From Ceratorhiza oryzae-sativae (lineage: Eukaryota > Basidiomycota > Agaricomycetes > Cantharellales > Ceratobasidiaceae), in contig JARWMV010000006.1 in NCBI GenBank assembly GCA_030998015.1, forward strand, positions 62,001-126,000: a DNA stretch of 64,000 nucleotides, in the 5' to 3' direction. The notes beneath the pieces were generated by a model, which worked only from the letters and a program-made list of their open reading frames with translations, had not been told where the DNA came from and made no database searches. Below are positions 9,760 to 21,760 of the stretch, in pieces (positions within the stretch are counted from its first letter, which is position 1; each line of letters begins with the position of its first letter). A program made the position numbers and the translations under genes.

Positions 9760-10061
9760 GGTAGAATGGACAGAGGGTGGCAAGATGCATTACATTGCTC
9801 ATAATCATTGTAACAGATCTCAGCCATCTTTCATGCATTTCTCAACATTCAACTTATCAATTTGCTTGGTTGTTTTTTTATCACATGTGCACTGCCATTC
9901 TAAATTGATCTATGTACATGATGTATCTTGAATATGCATCTATACAAAGTGTGGTGGGACTTTGTGATTTCATGTTACATGTTACAATCATTTTGAGCAA
10001 CACTGTATCTATGGTGGAGTCTGGGCCTCCCTCCTATGGTCCCCATCTTTTGGAGGTGATC

Positions 10062-11367
10062 TGTTACAGGTCAGGGTACACTTGAATATCTAGAGCTTAA
10101 GGAAATGTAGATATGTTAGTATACACTAATTGTACTCAACACTTCTTAGACTAGAGTAAGAAGGCTCAAAGTAGTTGCAATGCAATCAAGTAACACTCAA
10201 GGTAGTCTTAATCTTTCACAGTGTAAACTGACTAATTTATATGTATAAAGAGCAAGACTACTATGGTCAGGTTCCCTTAGATATCTTAAATGTAGTTCAG
10301 CCCTAGTTGCTTGGACTAACTGATACTAATCTTAACACTAGACTTAAGCAATAGCTTATAGGATAGATGGTGGGCTGCCTAATGCATGTACTTCCTCAGC
10401 TACAGGCACTTAGATTTCCTCTAATAGCTGGTACTTAATGTCACACTCAATCAGGCAGTATTGTATCCTTGTATATCTCTGTATATAAGATACAACAACT
10501 CAGACAGCATATAACTAATATGGTACTTTATTCCTCAGTACTAGTTATATAAGAAATCACACACAGACAAGAGAAAATAGAAATAGAGAAGAAACCAATA
10601 ACCAGTCTGGGTTGAGTAGAGGAGGGGTAGTCTGGAAGGGCCTCAGAGGAGGTCCTTTTATACCCTGAGGAGGGCATTCCAGAGCCAAATAGATGCATGC
10701 ATGCCAGTGCAATCATCAAAAGAGGGTACTGCTATACTTGGGGTACACCCTAGCCCAGTATAGGATAAGAGAGTAAAGACAGGGTGTGGATCAAAGGCAT
10801 TGATGCATCTGAGACCTGCTATTGGCTTGTAGATCATATTATCATAGTATATACATGTAATGAAAGGAGGCTACATCTCAGTGAGTCATAAAGTGAGTCA
10901 GAGAAGCTTCTGGATCAATTTGGAAGGCTCTCCTGACTCACTGGAGTCATTAGATCTTGATTGATGGTCCAGTAAGATTCTAATGATCTTCAGGCCATTC
11001 TGGTGCAAGGATCTGGTGGATTGCAACAATCTTCAGGCAGCAGATACCGCCAAAAATTAGCTATCAATAGAGCACAAGATCGCTTTGCTAGCGTAAGCAG
11101 TTGCCAAGATAGGAGCAGTGCAATGTTGTAATCAATATCTCCTGATAAGAGGAAATATTGCAACCTCTGTATCTCTCTGAGATCTTATTGTAAATACTTA
11201 ATAAAATATGCATTGGAAAGCAGGAAATTTGTACTATTTAATGGAATGGAAAATAGTACAATTTGGAGCACATACAAATTCAAGTATTTCACAATTTAAT
11301 TACAGAGGCATCACTTGAGGTTGGCAGAGCAGACTAAAATAATAGAAAATGTTAGTAATCCATAACA
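10062..11367 (-). mobile_element. Solo LTR (1306 bp), different family
   Basis: It starts TGTTACAGG and ends CATAACA, with a perfect 5-bp duplication TGATC at 10057-10061 and 11368-11372. A TATA box (TATAAAAG, minus strand 10662-10655) suggests minus orientation. There is no ORF with recognisable function. CpG is scarce. The ends TGTTACA and TGTTATG both fit an ancestral TGTTACG. Confidence 0.75.
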
Positions 11368-11372
11368 TGATC

Positions 11373-12268
11373 CCTACAGTTGCACTCAGGGTGGCCTGCA
11401 TATAGTGTGTCAGACACTCCCAGCCAGTAGGTGTGTATGCTGAGCTTGGCTGTCACACTCCACATCCATAACCAGGCAAACACCTAACCAGGACAGCTAG
11501 CACCTTGAGTTGTACAAGGTCATGTATTTTTCAGTGCTATGTAAAGCTGTGGAATAGAATTTGGAATAAAAGTTAGGGGATCCTTCAGACTAATTAGAAA
11601 ACGAGTGATGCAAACGCATTATACATGCATTGAAACAGGAAAATGACTGCTTTTCAACACAAGCCTACACTTGACAAAACCATCCTGCATATTTGTACCA
11701 GTCTTTCAGCCAATGTATCATTTTTGATTCAGTCGATGGATCCAGTATTTAAGGCCCTTTGTGGGGGGCTCAGGCCAGGGTAGGGCTGTGACCATTGCAC
11801 TTTTTCCAAAGGCTATTACCGCTACAATAGTTGTAACCAATACATCGGGGGTATATATACATCCCTGCTGGTAGTCGGTCAGTCAGACTTTGGCAACGGA
11901 ACATGAAGTGAACAATTTCCACTCCAAGCTGTGCCGATTCCTCTTACGTGAGTGGCTCTGCGCGATTACATGGCATCGTAGGAGATACTATTAGCCATTC
12001 CTCAATGTCAAACTCGCGAGCAAAGACTAGTTTATCGGTTTTGCTGTACCCTTGATCAGCAAGGAGCAAAAGGCAAATTTTCAGATATTCAAGATCCCAC
12101 TTCTGGGGAAGCCGATAGGCTGGAATGATGAGCGAACAATCGAGCAGATGCTCCTAGGTTGGGAAAAATCTAAAATGCCATATCTGTGAGTCAAGTAATC
12201 GCGACGGGCCTTGCTATTCAAGAATCAGCGTAAGGCGCATGCAATACAGTTAAAAACGACTCAAATTT
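11373..12268. other. Intergenic, no gene recognised
   Basis: CpG-poor up to about 11,560, then ordinary composition. No coding region is supported. A TATA-like TATATATA near 11,850 has no identified gene behind it. Confidence 0.6.
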
Positions 12269-12670
12269 CTATGCCGATAAGCCTTCAAGTATTATCGGAT
12301 TTTCCGAAGACGGCCCTTCACGAGGAAGGATTGTTTTCCCCAGTCTCGAACATGTCGGAGAACACTTCTGACTCCATGCGCTGATACTTGTGGATATTGA
12401 ACAAGGTATTTTCGACCTAACCAAAGTTCTATTTTTAATTTCCATTAGTTGAATTAATAGCCATACCTGTATTGCCACCAACGAGTTGTCGAAACAGAAC
12501 TTGGGCGTTGGGTTAAAGGTGCATTCTCTTGGTCTATTTCCAGAGGCAGTCAATTTTCTTATCCAAGAGAAAGCTAATTGGCGCCAGAGATCCGATTGGG
12601 GATTCTGGAACATGCTAACAATCGCAGCGTCCATCCGAACTATGTAAGCCGCAACTTGTTGACGTTCCAA
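12269..12670 (-). pseudogene. BTB/POZ-domain gene remnant
   Basis: On the minus strand FCFDNSLVAIQ, a phase-0 intron (GTATGG...TTAG) and then VENTLFNIHKYQRMESEVF match the start of a BTB fold as common in basidiomycete families. After SDMFETGENNPSS a TGA interrupts. The frame shifts to EGPSSENPIILEGL, the next BTB segment, then stops at TAG 12271-12269. Only the N-terminal half of the domain remains. It is read as a decayed fragment; a wrong intron choice is the alternative. Confidence 0.6.
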
Positions 12671-13508
12671 TTGCTAAAAGAGATCGGGAAAATATCTTAT
12701 TTGGGTTCATTGGATGAGCCCACTGGAGATGGAAATTCTTTTGCGATGGTTCTGATCCTTCAAATATGAAGAACAGCTTATGGTTCTGGACGTTATGTAT
12801 GGAATATAATATTCCTTGTATGATGATTCATCCATAACTACTCAAAGTGGAGCACACATCGTACTTGGAGTAAGAATAGCGGAGTGTACATACAGAATGC
12901 AAGATGTTGATGTTATTCGACCCTCTGAGCTCAATGCACTTTAGTCAAATAGGTACGCATACAGGTTAAACGCTCACTATTTAGGGTGACTCTTCAACCA
13001 TTTTGTCACAACTCTCGGGATCGGGCACGCACTTGATTCGGCATTCTCGCCAGATCTTTCGTACATGGACGCGCAGCATTCGTATAAACTTCGAAGTTGA
13101 GTATTACATTTCTCCGGATTGTACGTATTTTTGTTCAAACAGCCTTGGAGACGACAGGCTGGCAGGGTTTAGGCGGAACTTTTAGAGCGCTAATAAGTCC
13201 AGCTTACCTTGCGGATGGCAAGGTGGATCGGACTAATACGATTTAATTATTCAAATGGATGCGTCAAAATTGATGCTTTACCATAATCAAGTGGGAGGAT
13301 GTTGTGGTTGAGATCAAGCTGGTCACGCGTTGAACTGGCCTAACGATGTGATGACGTCATATGTGACTTGAGCATTTGCCCCTATCTCGGCCAACTAAGA
13401 ACAAATACCAGCCCTCCCTCCCGTTGCTATAATTACATCGATATTGCAAGATTAAATACAAGACAAGGCAAAAGGTATCAGAGGCATCTACAAACATATA
13501 TAGCTTTG
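12671..13508. other. Intergenic, no gene recognised
   Basis: Only short ORFs without recognisable motifs. It likely includes the 3' flank of the minus-strand gene ending at 13509. Confidence 0.5.
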
Positions 13509-16500
13509 CTATGTATCCCAAGGGTTAGAAGGTAAGCTAGGTGTATTCTTGGGCTGAGGTGGGGGTGCCCAAGATGTCACGCTGCCGTCGGCCGCGCCAA
13601 AGGAGAGGCTAGATTCGGAAAATGAGTTTGAAGACGTGGATGATGAAGCGAATGGGTTGGAATACGAAGAAGTGAAGGGATTTGGAGGGGTTGGGGGAAT
13701 GTAACTCGACGCCGAGCCGGTAAGGTTCGGCAGAGTCGGAGCTGGCGAAGCAGCAAACGGATTGGTCGGGGGTACCCACACGCTTCCGTCGTTATTACCG
13801 AATGACAGTGTTGGTTCGGAAGGCGCATACAGCGATCCATTCAATTCGTTGGACCCGCTCCTGCTTCCAAATCCACCAAGTCCGAGACTCGGCGAAGCCC
13901 CGAGGCCGCCACCAAACTGTAAACCTGATGACCCAGCACCAAAGGAGCCTGAACCACTCAGACCAAGACTCGAAGATCCGGAGCTGGTATTGAACCCTCC
14001 GAACGCAGATGAGCTCTTGTCTAACGACATCGAGCGTTGGAACATGGCAGTAACGTCTTCTTCTCCATCGTCTTCGTCAGGTACAACTGTGCGCTTTCCA
14101 ATGTTGCTTTCTCCACCTCCGAACCCGCCACCGCCCAGCACATCAGCTCCATACTCCGTTTGGGCCTTCGTATGCATCTTAGGCGCGATGGGACTTTGGG
14201 TAGGTGTTTTCTCTCGCTCCGGGATCTCGCTAGCGGTACCCAGTGGTGAGGGAGGACCTCCAGTACCCATTGGTGGAGCACTCTCCGATCTGGTCGTTGG
14301 CGAAGAAGGTGCAACCAGAGACATATTTTGTCTCATTGCGGGGCTTGGAACCGGCATCTTGATCTTGTTTGGGTCAAGGTTTTCTTTGCCCAGTACCTTG
14401 CCGATCGCTTTGAAATCAAACCCGGCAGTTGGAGCAATGTCCGGAGGGGAAGGTTCTGGGGACGAGGACTGAGGGGGAGCAATTGGAAGCCCAGTTTTTT
14501 CCGATGGCAACGCGGACGCGGATTGTGCAGTACTGGGGGAGGCCGTATACGGTGGTGCTGGTGATGCAGGCAACGCAATCCTCTCGGGCAAATCATCCAC
14601 ATCTGGGATCTTTTCCAACGTGGAAGAAGACATCCGGGCTCGGTCATTCGGGGCCTGGGCCCCAACTCCGGGTGGAGGCTTCACTTGCTCGGGTGGCGTA
14701 CTCGTGCTCCTACGCGAAAACCAACTGAACCGCTTTTTCTTCGGCGGGGGAGCAACTGGTGGCGGAGGGGGAGGCTCGCGTACGACAACTCGATCCTCTT
14801 CCATCTCGGGTTCCTGTTACGAAAGCGTCAACGGATCAGCGATGTGGGCAGAATGAAATAATGCGAAGGTGGAATGATCGCCCCTAACGTGATATCAAAG
14901 TTAAAGTGAAGCAACAGAACCCGACTGCACTCGGGTTTCGGGCCAGACATAGTTTGTTCAAGCTAGCCGCCAGCAAGGCGCTTGAAGTTAATAACGCCAC
15001 CTGATGGCCGAACGTGAAGAGAAACGCCAGCAGTATCTTCACTTCCCCACCAACTGCTGAACCCTTAGGGCCGAGATAATGTCCAATCCGAGCGCCCAGT
15101 GTGCGCCCTTTCTTAACCTGTGACCAATCCCCAAACGAGTCGCAAAACCGCTCCCATCTGGTCTTCCACACCCTTAAGAAAAATCCCCAAAGGAAGGAAA
15201 TACTCACCTCTTCATCATCGAAATACGTAGCTGTAACTGGGAACCCAAGCTGATCCATAATAATCGGCATAAACGTCCGATAACTTAAATGTCCCATGAT
15301 CTTATCCGTCACGTCCACGTTCTCAAGCCCTGGCACGTTCTCCACCGGTCGCAGGCCAGCAACGGTTCCGATACCTGCTGTCGTCGCTCGGAAGAGGTAG
15401 TTCAGCAACCAATCGTTTCGGGCGAACCCATTGACCAGCCGGCCCGCTACAACACCTCGAGCTTGAAGCCAGAGACGGGTGGGGGCAGTTAGAGTCGCGC
15501 CAAGGAGAAAGACGTCTTGAACGATTCCAAAAGCCTTCTTTCGAGCGAGCTCGAGGAGAGCGTAAAATATGACTCGAGCCCCAAGCGAGTACCCGATGAG
15601 CGATATTGGTCTGACACCAAGTGAACGCTCGATCAATACGTCTGCGAGAACGAGTCCGGCTGCGCGTGATCGGTCAAGTGCATTCGACCAAGGGTTGTCA
15701 ATCAGGTATCCCAATTTCGTCAGGACTAAGGAAGACAATCGTATTAGTTCACCGCCGGTGGAATGAAGTAAAGTGCTTCAGTCAATCTAAATACGTACTC
15801 AAAGGCCACTGAAGAGCACTCATAAGTGCAGTCATCACCGTTGCCTGCAGTACCGTTTGCCCGACCTGGGTCAAAACCTCACTAGTCAAGATCTTCAAAG
15901 CATTGCCCATTTCCGCCATCATTTCCGGTTCCCCAACACTCCAAACACATCCCAATCACCGGGTCTAAGACGCTGAACGGTAAGCGCGGGTCGTCCTTCG
16001 CGTGGGCCATGAACCTGTCCTACCAGTATGGATAATCAAGAAATAATTAACGTGAAGGCAGGAGTACTGACCCAGGGACGGTTACCAAACAGCTAACCCG
16101 TTTGTTATTATGTATGGGAAGTAAGTTGAAAGTTCGAACGTGCTGCGTTCGTTTAGCCATGCCTTTGCCAGCGATGCTTGATCCAGTCAGGACGCCCCCA
16201 GTCGTAATGACTGCTGCTCCACCAGCGCCAGCCAGGAACCCGGTTGTACCGGTGATGCCCACAGTGGTAAGAGCTGCCCCTAAGCCAGCCCCGATGACAG
16301 GTGCAAGTAGGCCAGCGGAGAGACCGATCACAAGGCCGCCACCTATCTCACAACGGAGGTTGGGATAAAGTCGAAAAAAACGAATTCAAGGGGACATACC
16401 TAGCGTCGCAAGGCCCATCATAACATATCTCTTCTTGGTCGCACTCTTCACTCTGCCTTCTAAAACCTCCTGCTGTTCGAGTCTTTCTGCGCCCTCTTGA

Positions 16501-17648
16501 ATCTCCAACGCGTCTGTAACCCGCTTCTCGAATTTGATCACGTCCAACCAACCCAATCCTAGCTTCGTAGCAACGATCTCAAGAAGAACGCGCGAACGAG
16601 AATCGTACACGCTATCAGCTATGAGAATGAGGAACAGATCGCATAGTACTGTCCAGCGGATGTCTAGTGTGACGTTGGCGTCGGTTGCAGACAAATGTGT
16701 AGAGACACCTGGCACAGTCGCCACGGTCGGCGTGAGCGGCTCCATCACGTTCGCAGTAGTTTGGAGATAGATGTTTCGGGGCTGCTGCTTGGGCGTGAGT
16801 GCGAGCTTTTGATCCTCTCCGTCTCCAGTTCCCGAAGTGATATCGTGGGACTCATCGGCTGGTTCACTTATTCGAGCGAACGATTCTTCTGCATCCCGGC
16901 GTTTGGCCTCGGCCGGGTCGTATTCTGGGTTGGCCACGGTATGCGTTGTCATGAGTGCAGGGACGAGGTCAAGAGCTGAGACACCATGTTCGGCCAGACT
17001 TTCAATCATCTTCTGCTCTAATGAATTCCTCAATTAGCTCTCGCTCTCGCAGCTCACACGAGGGTACATACCAGCGGTCTCGAGCTCCATGTGATAATAC
17101 AACCGACCCATGATCTTCAAAGACCACAACTCGAGATTGTTGATCGCCGGCTTGAGCTCCTTGGACTGAACCTTCCGCAGCTGGATGATCATTTCCCGGG
17201 CCGCAAGGGAACATACTCCCACATAGGCGATGCGCTGGGCTTCAGTGAGGAGATTCTTGGTGGCTTGCATTTGGCTGAGAGGGGTCATTGCCTTATCTTC
17301 ATCGAATAGGTACCTGGTCCGGAGATGGACCTCGTCGCCGTCGTCGTCGTCATCCAGCCTTAGCCTAGTATAGTCTTCCTCGTTCTGGTCGAGCTTGGAC
17401 CTCCACTCATTCCCGTAGTCGTCGAATCCCTCTACACCACCCGTCGCGTTTCCCGCATGATCGTCCTTGGACCTCTTCGGCTCGACGTAGTGATACCGTT
17501 TCACGTCCTCCTCGTCGAGCCCTAGCGGGTTGTCGTCGGCGCGGATAATGGGCATGTCTTGCCATCCGTCTTCGTCGTCCAAATCATTGAAGCCGAATGT
17601 GCCTTTCGGAGGAGGTGAGATCGGGGCCGGTGGTAGAGGGAGTGGCAT
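13509..17648 (-). CDS. TMCO4/DUF726-family alpha/beta hydrolase with long NPF-rich C-terminal tail
   Basis: The start at 17648 gives an acidic N terminus (MPLPLPPAPISPPPK). Later exons give a helical region, glycine-rich membrane segments (GGLVIGLSAGLLAPVIGAG), and a hydrolase core with the nucleophile elbow GYSLGAR and the conserved end YFDDEE. These define the DUF726 family (human TMCO4), membrane-associated proteins of uncertain substrate. Five short introns are inferred, plus a 394-bp one (15207-14814, GTGAGT...CAG). That one joins FDDEE in frame to EPEMEEDRVVVREPP. The tail of about 430 residues is Pro/Ser/Gly-rich and disordered, with three NPF motifs and a final NPW. The tail could instead be a separate gene starting at ATG 14804. 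Confidence 0.75.
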
Positions 17649-17989
17649 AGTCGAGGTTTAACCTTGGTCGGGTCTGCTCGATAGTCGTGCCTGTTCCAGA
17701 ACAAACTCGGCGCTTAGCTGAGAGTTAAGCGCCAACAGTCGCCAAACATGGTATCGACCATGTCGTTGTGTCTCTCATTGCGATGCACTCTCGTTTCACT
17801 TTTTGTACCCGTGTACTCGGACCATGAGCCACTTGCTTGAGCGCTATTCCTTATTGGAGAAGGCAAAGACTTCGCTGTGCTGGAGAGAAGGCTATTCACA
17901 AACTTAGATTATATTACTGGTCGCATCCTGGGATTGTCTTAATATTGACTCTCGTATTCAGCCATGTAACTTGTTTGCACGATATAATT

Positions 17990-18699
17990 CTACACGCGAG
18001 TGATAAGCCATCCTGGCAGGCCCGCCCCGCCTGGGCTGAAACGAATACGATGGATCTCCAGCTTTAGAATGTCAACCTGGACGTCAGACAGTGTATGCAT
18101 GACATATTTTGCTTGATTTACCGTGTTTTTTTCGGAGACTCCAACATAATCAACCACAGCCTCCCCCATGAAACCATGAGGGTGGATACTATCAGATAGA
18201 GTAAATAATGCCATCAGAGTGATATGCCATAATTGGGGTTTCTCTCTCTCACGTGACGACAACATCACCATTGACCGTATAACCCTTAACATCTACGGAA
18301 TAAATGCTGGTCCCGTTAGCCAATTCGACGGGCAGTTGCGGAATCACATCGAATTCGTTCCTGAATCCTGCCCTATTCTCTGGAAGGTGTGGACCAGGGG
18401 GCACAAACAGAATATGATACCACTGCCGCCCGTCAGCTTGAATGTCTTCCTGATCAGCTGGTGTAAACATCCACTGTTCGTGGTATCATATTAAGTAAGC
18501 ACGTTTTTGCCACCATTTAAATACTGACGGTTAGAGAATCGTGGATTGGCGGGACGTCAGCGGCAACCACGACAGGTTTGCCAACACCTTGTACACCAGA
18601 GACGTATTCTCCACCAACACTAGGGTTGAAGTCCGGTGGGATAACTTCAGGGAGGGGCAAGAAGCGCAACCTGCATTTTTTCCCAATTGGAAAAGTCAT
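17990..18699 (-). CDS. Mycocypin-type (I48) cysteine protease inhibitor, copy 1
   Basis: Four exons: 18699-18529, 18473-18253, 18188-18122 and 18076-17990 (intron phases 0, 2, 0), giving about 181 residues. Family marks are NPSVGGEYVSG near the N terminus, a Trp opening exon 2 (WMFTPAD), VELANGTSIYSVDV, VVDYVGV in exon 3 and LPGWLITRV at the end. Clitocypin-like proteins are beta-trefoil inhibitors of papain-type proteases, usually cytosolic. No signal peptide is seen. It is the most divergent and longest of four copies in the window, and has a TATA box upstream at 18787-18794. Confidence 0.75.
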
Positions 18700-18786
18700 G
18701 AATGCTAGTAAGAACCGTAGTAGGAGTATAGCACGAGAAATTAAATCAAGAAATTGGACCGCTTGACACGTTCTCCTGGCAGGTGG

Positions 18787-18794
18787 CTTTTATA
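18787..18794 (-). promoter_or_regulatory. TATA box for mycocypin copy 1
   Basis: TATAAAAG on the minus strand, about 90 nt upstream of the start codon at 18699. Confidence 0.5.
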
Positions 18795-18799
18795 TGCAT

Positions 18800-20039
18800 A
18801 CAGAACCCCGATGCTATGCACCCACCCCGACTAACAAAAGTCGTTAGTTAGCACAAAAGCGGGCATGCATCCGGATCGGGCGAAACCGCAAAGCGCCCAT
18901 TAATGTTGCCGTGCTTCACAGGGGACGTGTGTATTTCCGAGTTAAGCAAGTTAAGCATTTGATTGATATCTAGTATGCGAATCGAGATACAGTGGCCGGA
19001 TACCTTGCCCCCGAAAGGCCCCGCGTTAATTGGTTTGATGTCGTGCAGGGCATTCATTCTACGCGATTCCCTACGCTAAACCTATCTCGACCCATAAGAA
19101 AACTCCCTCAGGTGCTACCTTATAGGCCAGATTCCATAAGGGCAAATAGATGAACCTGGATTGAATCAACTACAACACTGCCGAACTGTAACCATAACTC
19201 CGCTTGGGCTGAACACTTGTATACTGAAGAAAATAATTCCTATATGTTCAAATTACGGAGCTAGCATGTTTTCCGTGCTCTGTCATTGTCAACGAAACGG
19301 GTGAACTTGGCTCCGAGCGAGAACAATCAGCCGGAGCTTGGAGTCCGACAAGGCGCCCTAAAAAAGGAGCCATGATGTTCTGATCCTTCATGAACACCGG
19401 TCGAGTAACTATTTCTCCTCGCAGCGCCTCGTGATCCGGGGGTGGTAACTCGAAACGGCGATGTGCCATCACGGACTTCATACGGGGACTATGCCCTATA
19501 TGACATGACAATAATCAACAATCTCGTAGTTCCATGCACAGACTCGTGTCTATCAGCCCAGGTGTACAGGCTTGATTGCTATGAGGGTCGACCGAATGAC
19601 CTAATTTCAGCGATAAGTCTCACAAACCAAAGAGACATAATTATTACGATCTTTACCAGAATGAAGCTCAACGAGAATATTCCTACGTTGTCTCACTACC
19701 TCCAGTCTATAATACAAAAATCGTCGACTCGACAAGGTACTTTAAGCACTGCCTTCATTAATCATCCAGTTGCCTTTGTAAAAGCCAAGTAGTAACGGCT
19801 ATCAGGCGGGACGCACGAGAAAGTCTTGTCATCCCATCCCTAGCCAGACCAGCATCCAGCATCCGGAAATTTGGGAGTGATGAGGGACGCAACGCCTTCA
19901 AAATGATGTAATATAAATAGAAGGAACAGAGCGAAGATACTCAGCCTTGATCGTGATGTCAGTGCCATCGTTGACCACAGCGGTGGCTGATTGGAGGAGG
20001 GTGATAAACCGGGAGACCACCCCGGCTATGAGCTGACAC
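18800..20039. other. Intergenic, no gene recognised
   Basis: Only short ORFs lacking known motifs, on both strands. It may contain the eroded 3' part of the helix-turn-helix relic at 20040-20349. Confidence 0.45.
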
Positions 20040-20349
20040 TGCCCTGCCTTGAAAGACATAGTACTTCAAGCACCACCGCTGCTTGATGCGACTGAACCAG
20101 CTGTCAGAGACCTTGATCTGCCGAATGCGAGGCATGCCAATTCCATCAGCCATTTTCTTCGCCCTCAGGGGATGAGCATTTCATTCAATCATAAGTTCTG
20201 CCTCTCAGTTGCTCGCAGATCGTGGCAAACCCTTTGCAACGGGGTAAGAGCATAAGCTCATCCATAGACATCTTGCCATGGTGTTCGTTGTACGGCCCAA
20301 TAACCTCAAGTTTCTGGGTATACGTGAGTTGTTGTCGACCAGCAGACAT
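20040..20349 (-). pseudogene. CENP-B/Tc5-type helix-turn-helix relic
   Basis: From ATG 20349 the minus strand reads RQQLTYTQKLEVIGPYNEHHG, like the first CENP-B helix-turn-helix. After a frame change and a TGA it reads RQIKVSDSWFSRIKQRW, like the second domain (the S-x-x-W-x-x-R-x-K-x-R pattern). No DDE catalytic domain follows. It is probably the eroded end of a pogo-like transposase or of a host gene derived from one. An intron could explain the frame change, but not easily the in-frame TGA. Confidence 0.45.
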
Positions 20350-21760
20350 GTTGTGTTTCAATGTGGTGAGCATACGAACAACTAACATTGGTTGTATGCG
20401 CCAAAGGATTACAGTATATACACGATTTAGGTATGAAAGAGTAGAAACGATTGTACCGCGAATTAAAATACGAGGTGAGAGTCTCAAAGTGCGATCGAGG
20501 ACAAATGATGTGTTCCTGTGGCTTCGCTTGGAGATAGGCCATGGACTAGGATGAGGGAACGAACTGTTGCTGGCAGGAGTTCCTGTTCATCTCCATTCTC
20601 CTCTCACCCCTGGTCGCTCGTGACTGCTTATTTTTTCAATCTACCTCGTGCCTGGTCGAACCCACAAGGATGTGCTCGCGCATCCACTATCCCTGCTATA
20701 CCCTATATATATGCGTTGGTTTATACGAGAAATCGTCTCTAAAAGACTCTTCCCCCGTCTCTCGTCAGTCTTCTCTTAGATAATCTTGAATTTACATCGG
20801 ATTTTCAGATTGGTGAAGATTGGTGATTTCGTCGCTCGACAGATCGATTTGCATGTTCTATTCCGAGACACCTAGGCGGTCTAGCGAAGAGTTTCATATC
20901 GTACTTTTGTCGCCAGTTCCGGCTCCCATTTCAAACAATCTGCTTCACCTTGTGTGTACAAGAATAAGGCCCGCATTCGCCCCGCTGTTCGATTGGTCAT
21001 CTCTCGGGACACTCGAAAGTACTGCAACCCGCTTGCGCCGGCGCTTCCGTTGTTGACACAAGGCCCCCTGTGGCATTCATTGCCCATTCAACGACAATTT
21101 TGATCTCGAATGCAAGGGCGACGAAGGCGTGGCGTCCAGAAGGCAAGATGTATCTGAGGCGGGGGCAACAGATGGAGTGATGTTATCACCCAAACGCCTT
21201 ACTGATATGCTTATTGATACTCCGAATAACTCCAGGGCCACCCAAACCTACGTTCCTACCATGGCCACTGCAGTGCGATATCAAGAGCATCGCCAGTAGA
21301 TGCCCAAACTTGAATATTGGTATTTATGATTATGCAAATAATTTCACTAAGGTCGCCAGCTGTTTACCAACTGGTTTGCCATTTACGATACCGTCAGCGC
21401 GTAGCCGTAGGTTATATGAAACCTGCTTCTTACGGAGTACTATTTCCTATGCGCGTAGTTCATCAGTGGAACATTTCATTTATTCGCCTATCTAGTTCAG
21501 CGATGACAGAGTTATCAACCCGTTCATCAGGCTAATGCGGTAGAGTCTAGCTCTTTATATTCGGCCAAGCCCGATCCTGTGAACGGCGGATCGGTATCCA
21601 AATTCTATAAAATGGAATGAGTATCACATTTGAACAGATAAACGTATGCATCATAAATTAAAGCCAACAACCATTCTGTTTCCAGAAAATCGACTCGACT
21701 CCGCAATAGCAACATCTAAAATTTTCCAAACCAGAATTGCCGTATACGAGGCCCCGCTCA
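20350..21760. other. Intergenic, no gene recognised
   Basis: Several short ORFs with no family signature. No repeat was recognised by eye. Confidence 0.5.

Larger units (their letters stand above)
1..10005 (-). mobile_element. Tc1/mariner-like DNA transposon, left end outside window, heavily interrupted
   Basis: The right end reads (minus strand) CAGTGTTGCTCAAAATG followed by AT-rich subterminal DNA. It is flanked by TA at 10006-10007, as expected for Tc1/mariner. A DDE transposase is encoded on the minus strand: N-terminal part 1859-1241, C-terminal part 338-1. It continues past base 1, so the left inverted repeat is not visible. Two insertions split the element: a 898-bp element at 341-1238 inside the transposase, and the gypsy element at 1896-9759 just upstream of the transposase start. 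The piece 9765-10005 is therefore the displaced 5' terminus of this Tc1-like copy. It is non-functional. Confidence 0.85.

Noticed and set aside
13762..14472. 236-residue plus-strand ORF
   Set aside because: It is the antisense shadow of the low-complexity, GC-rich tail of the minus-strand TMCO4-type gene.
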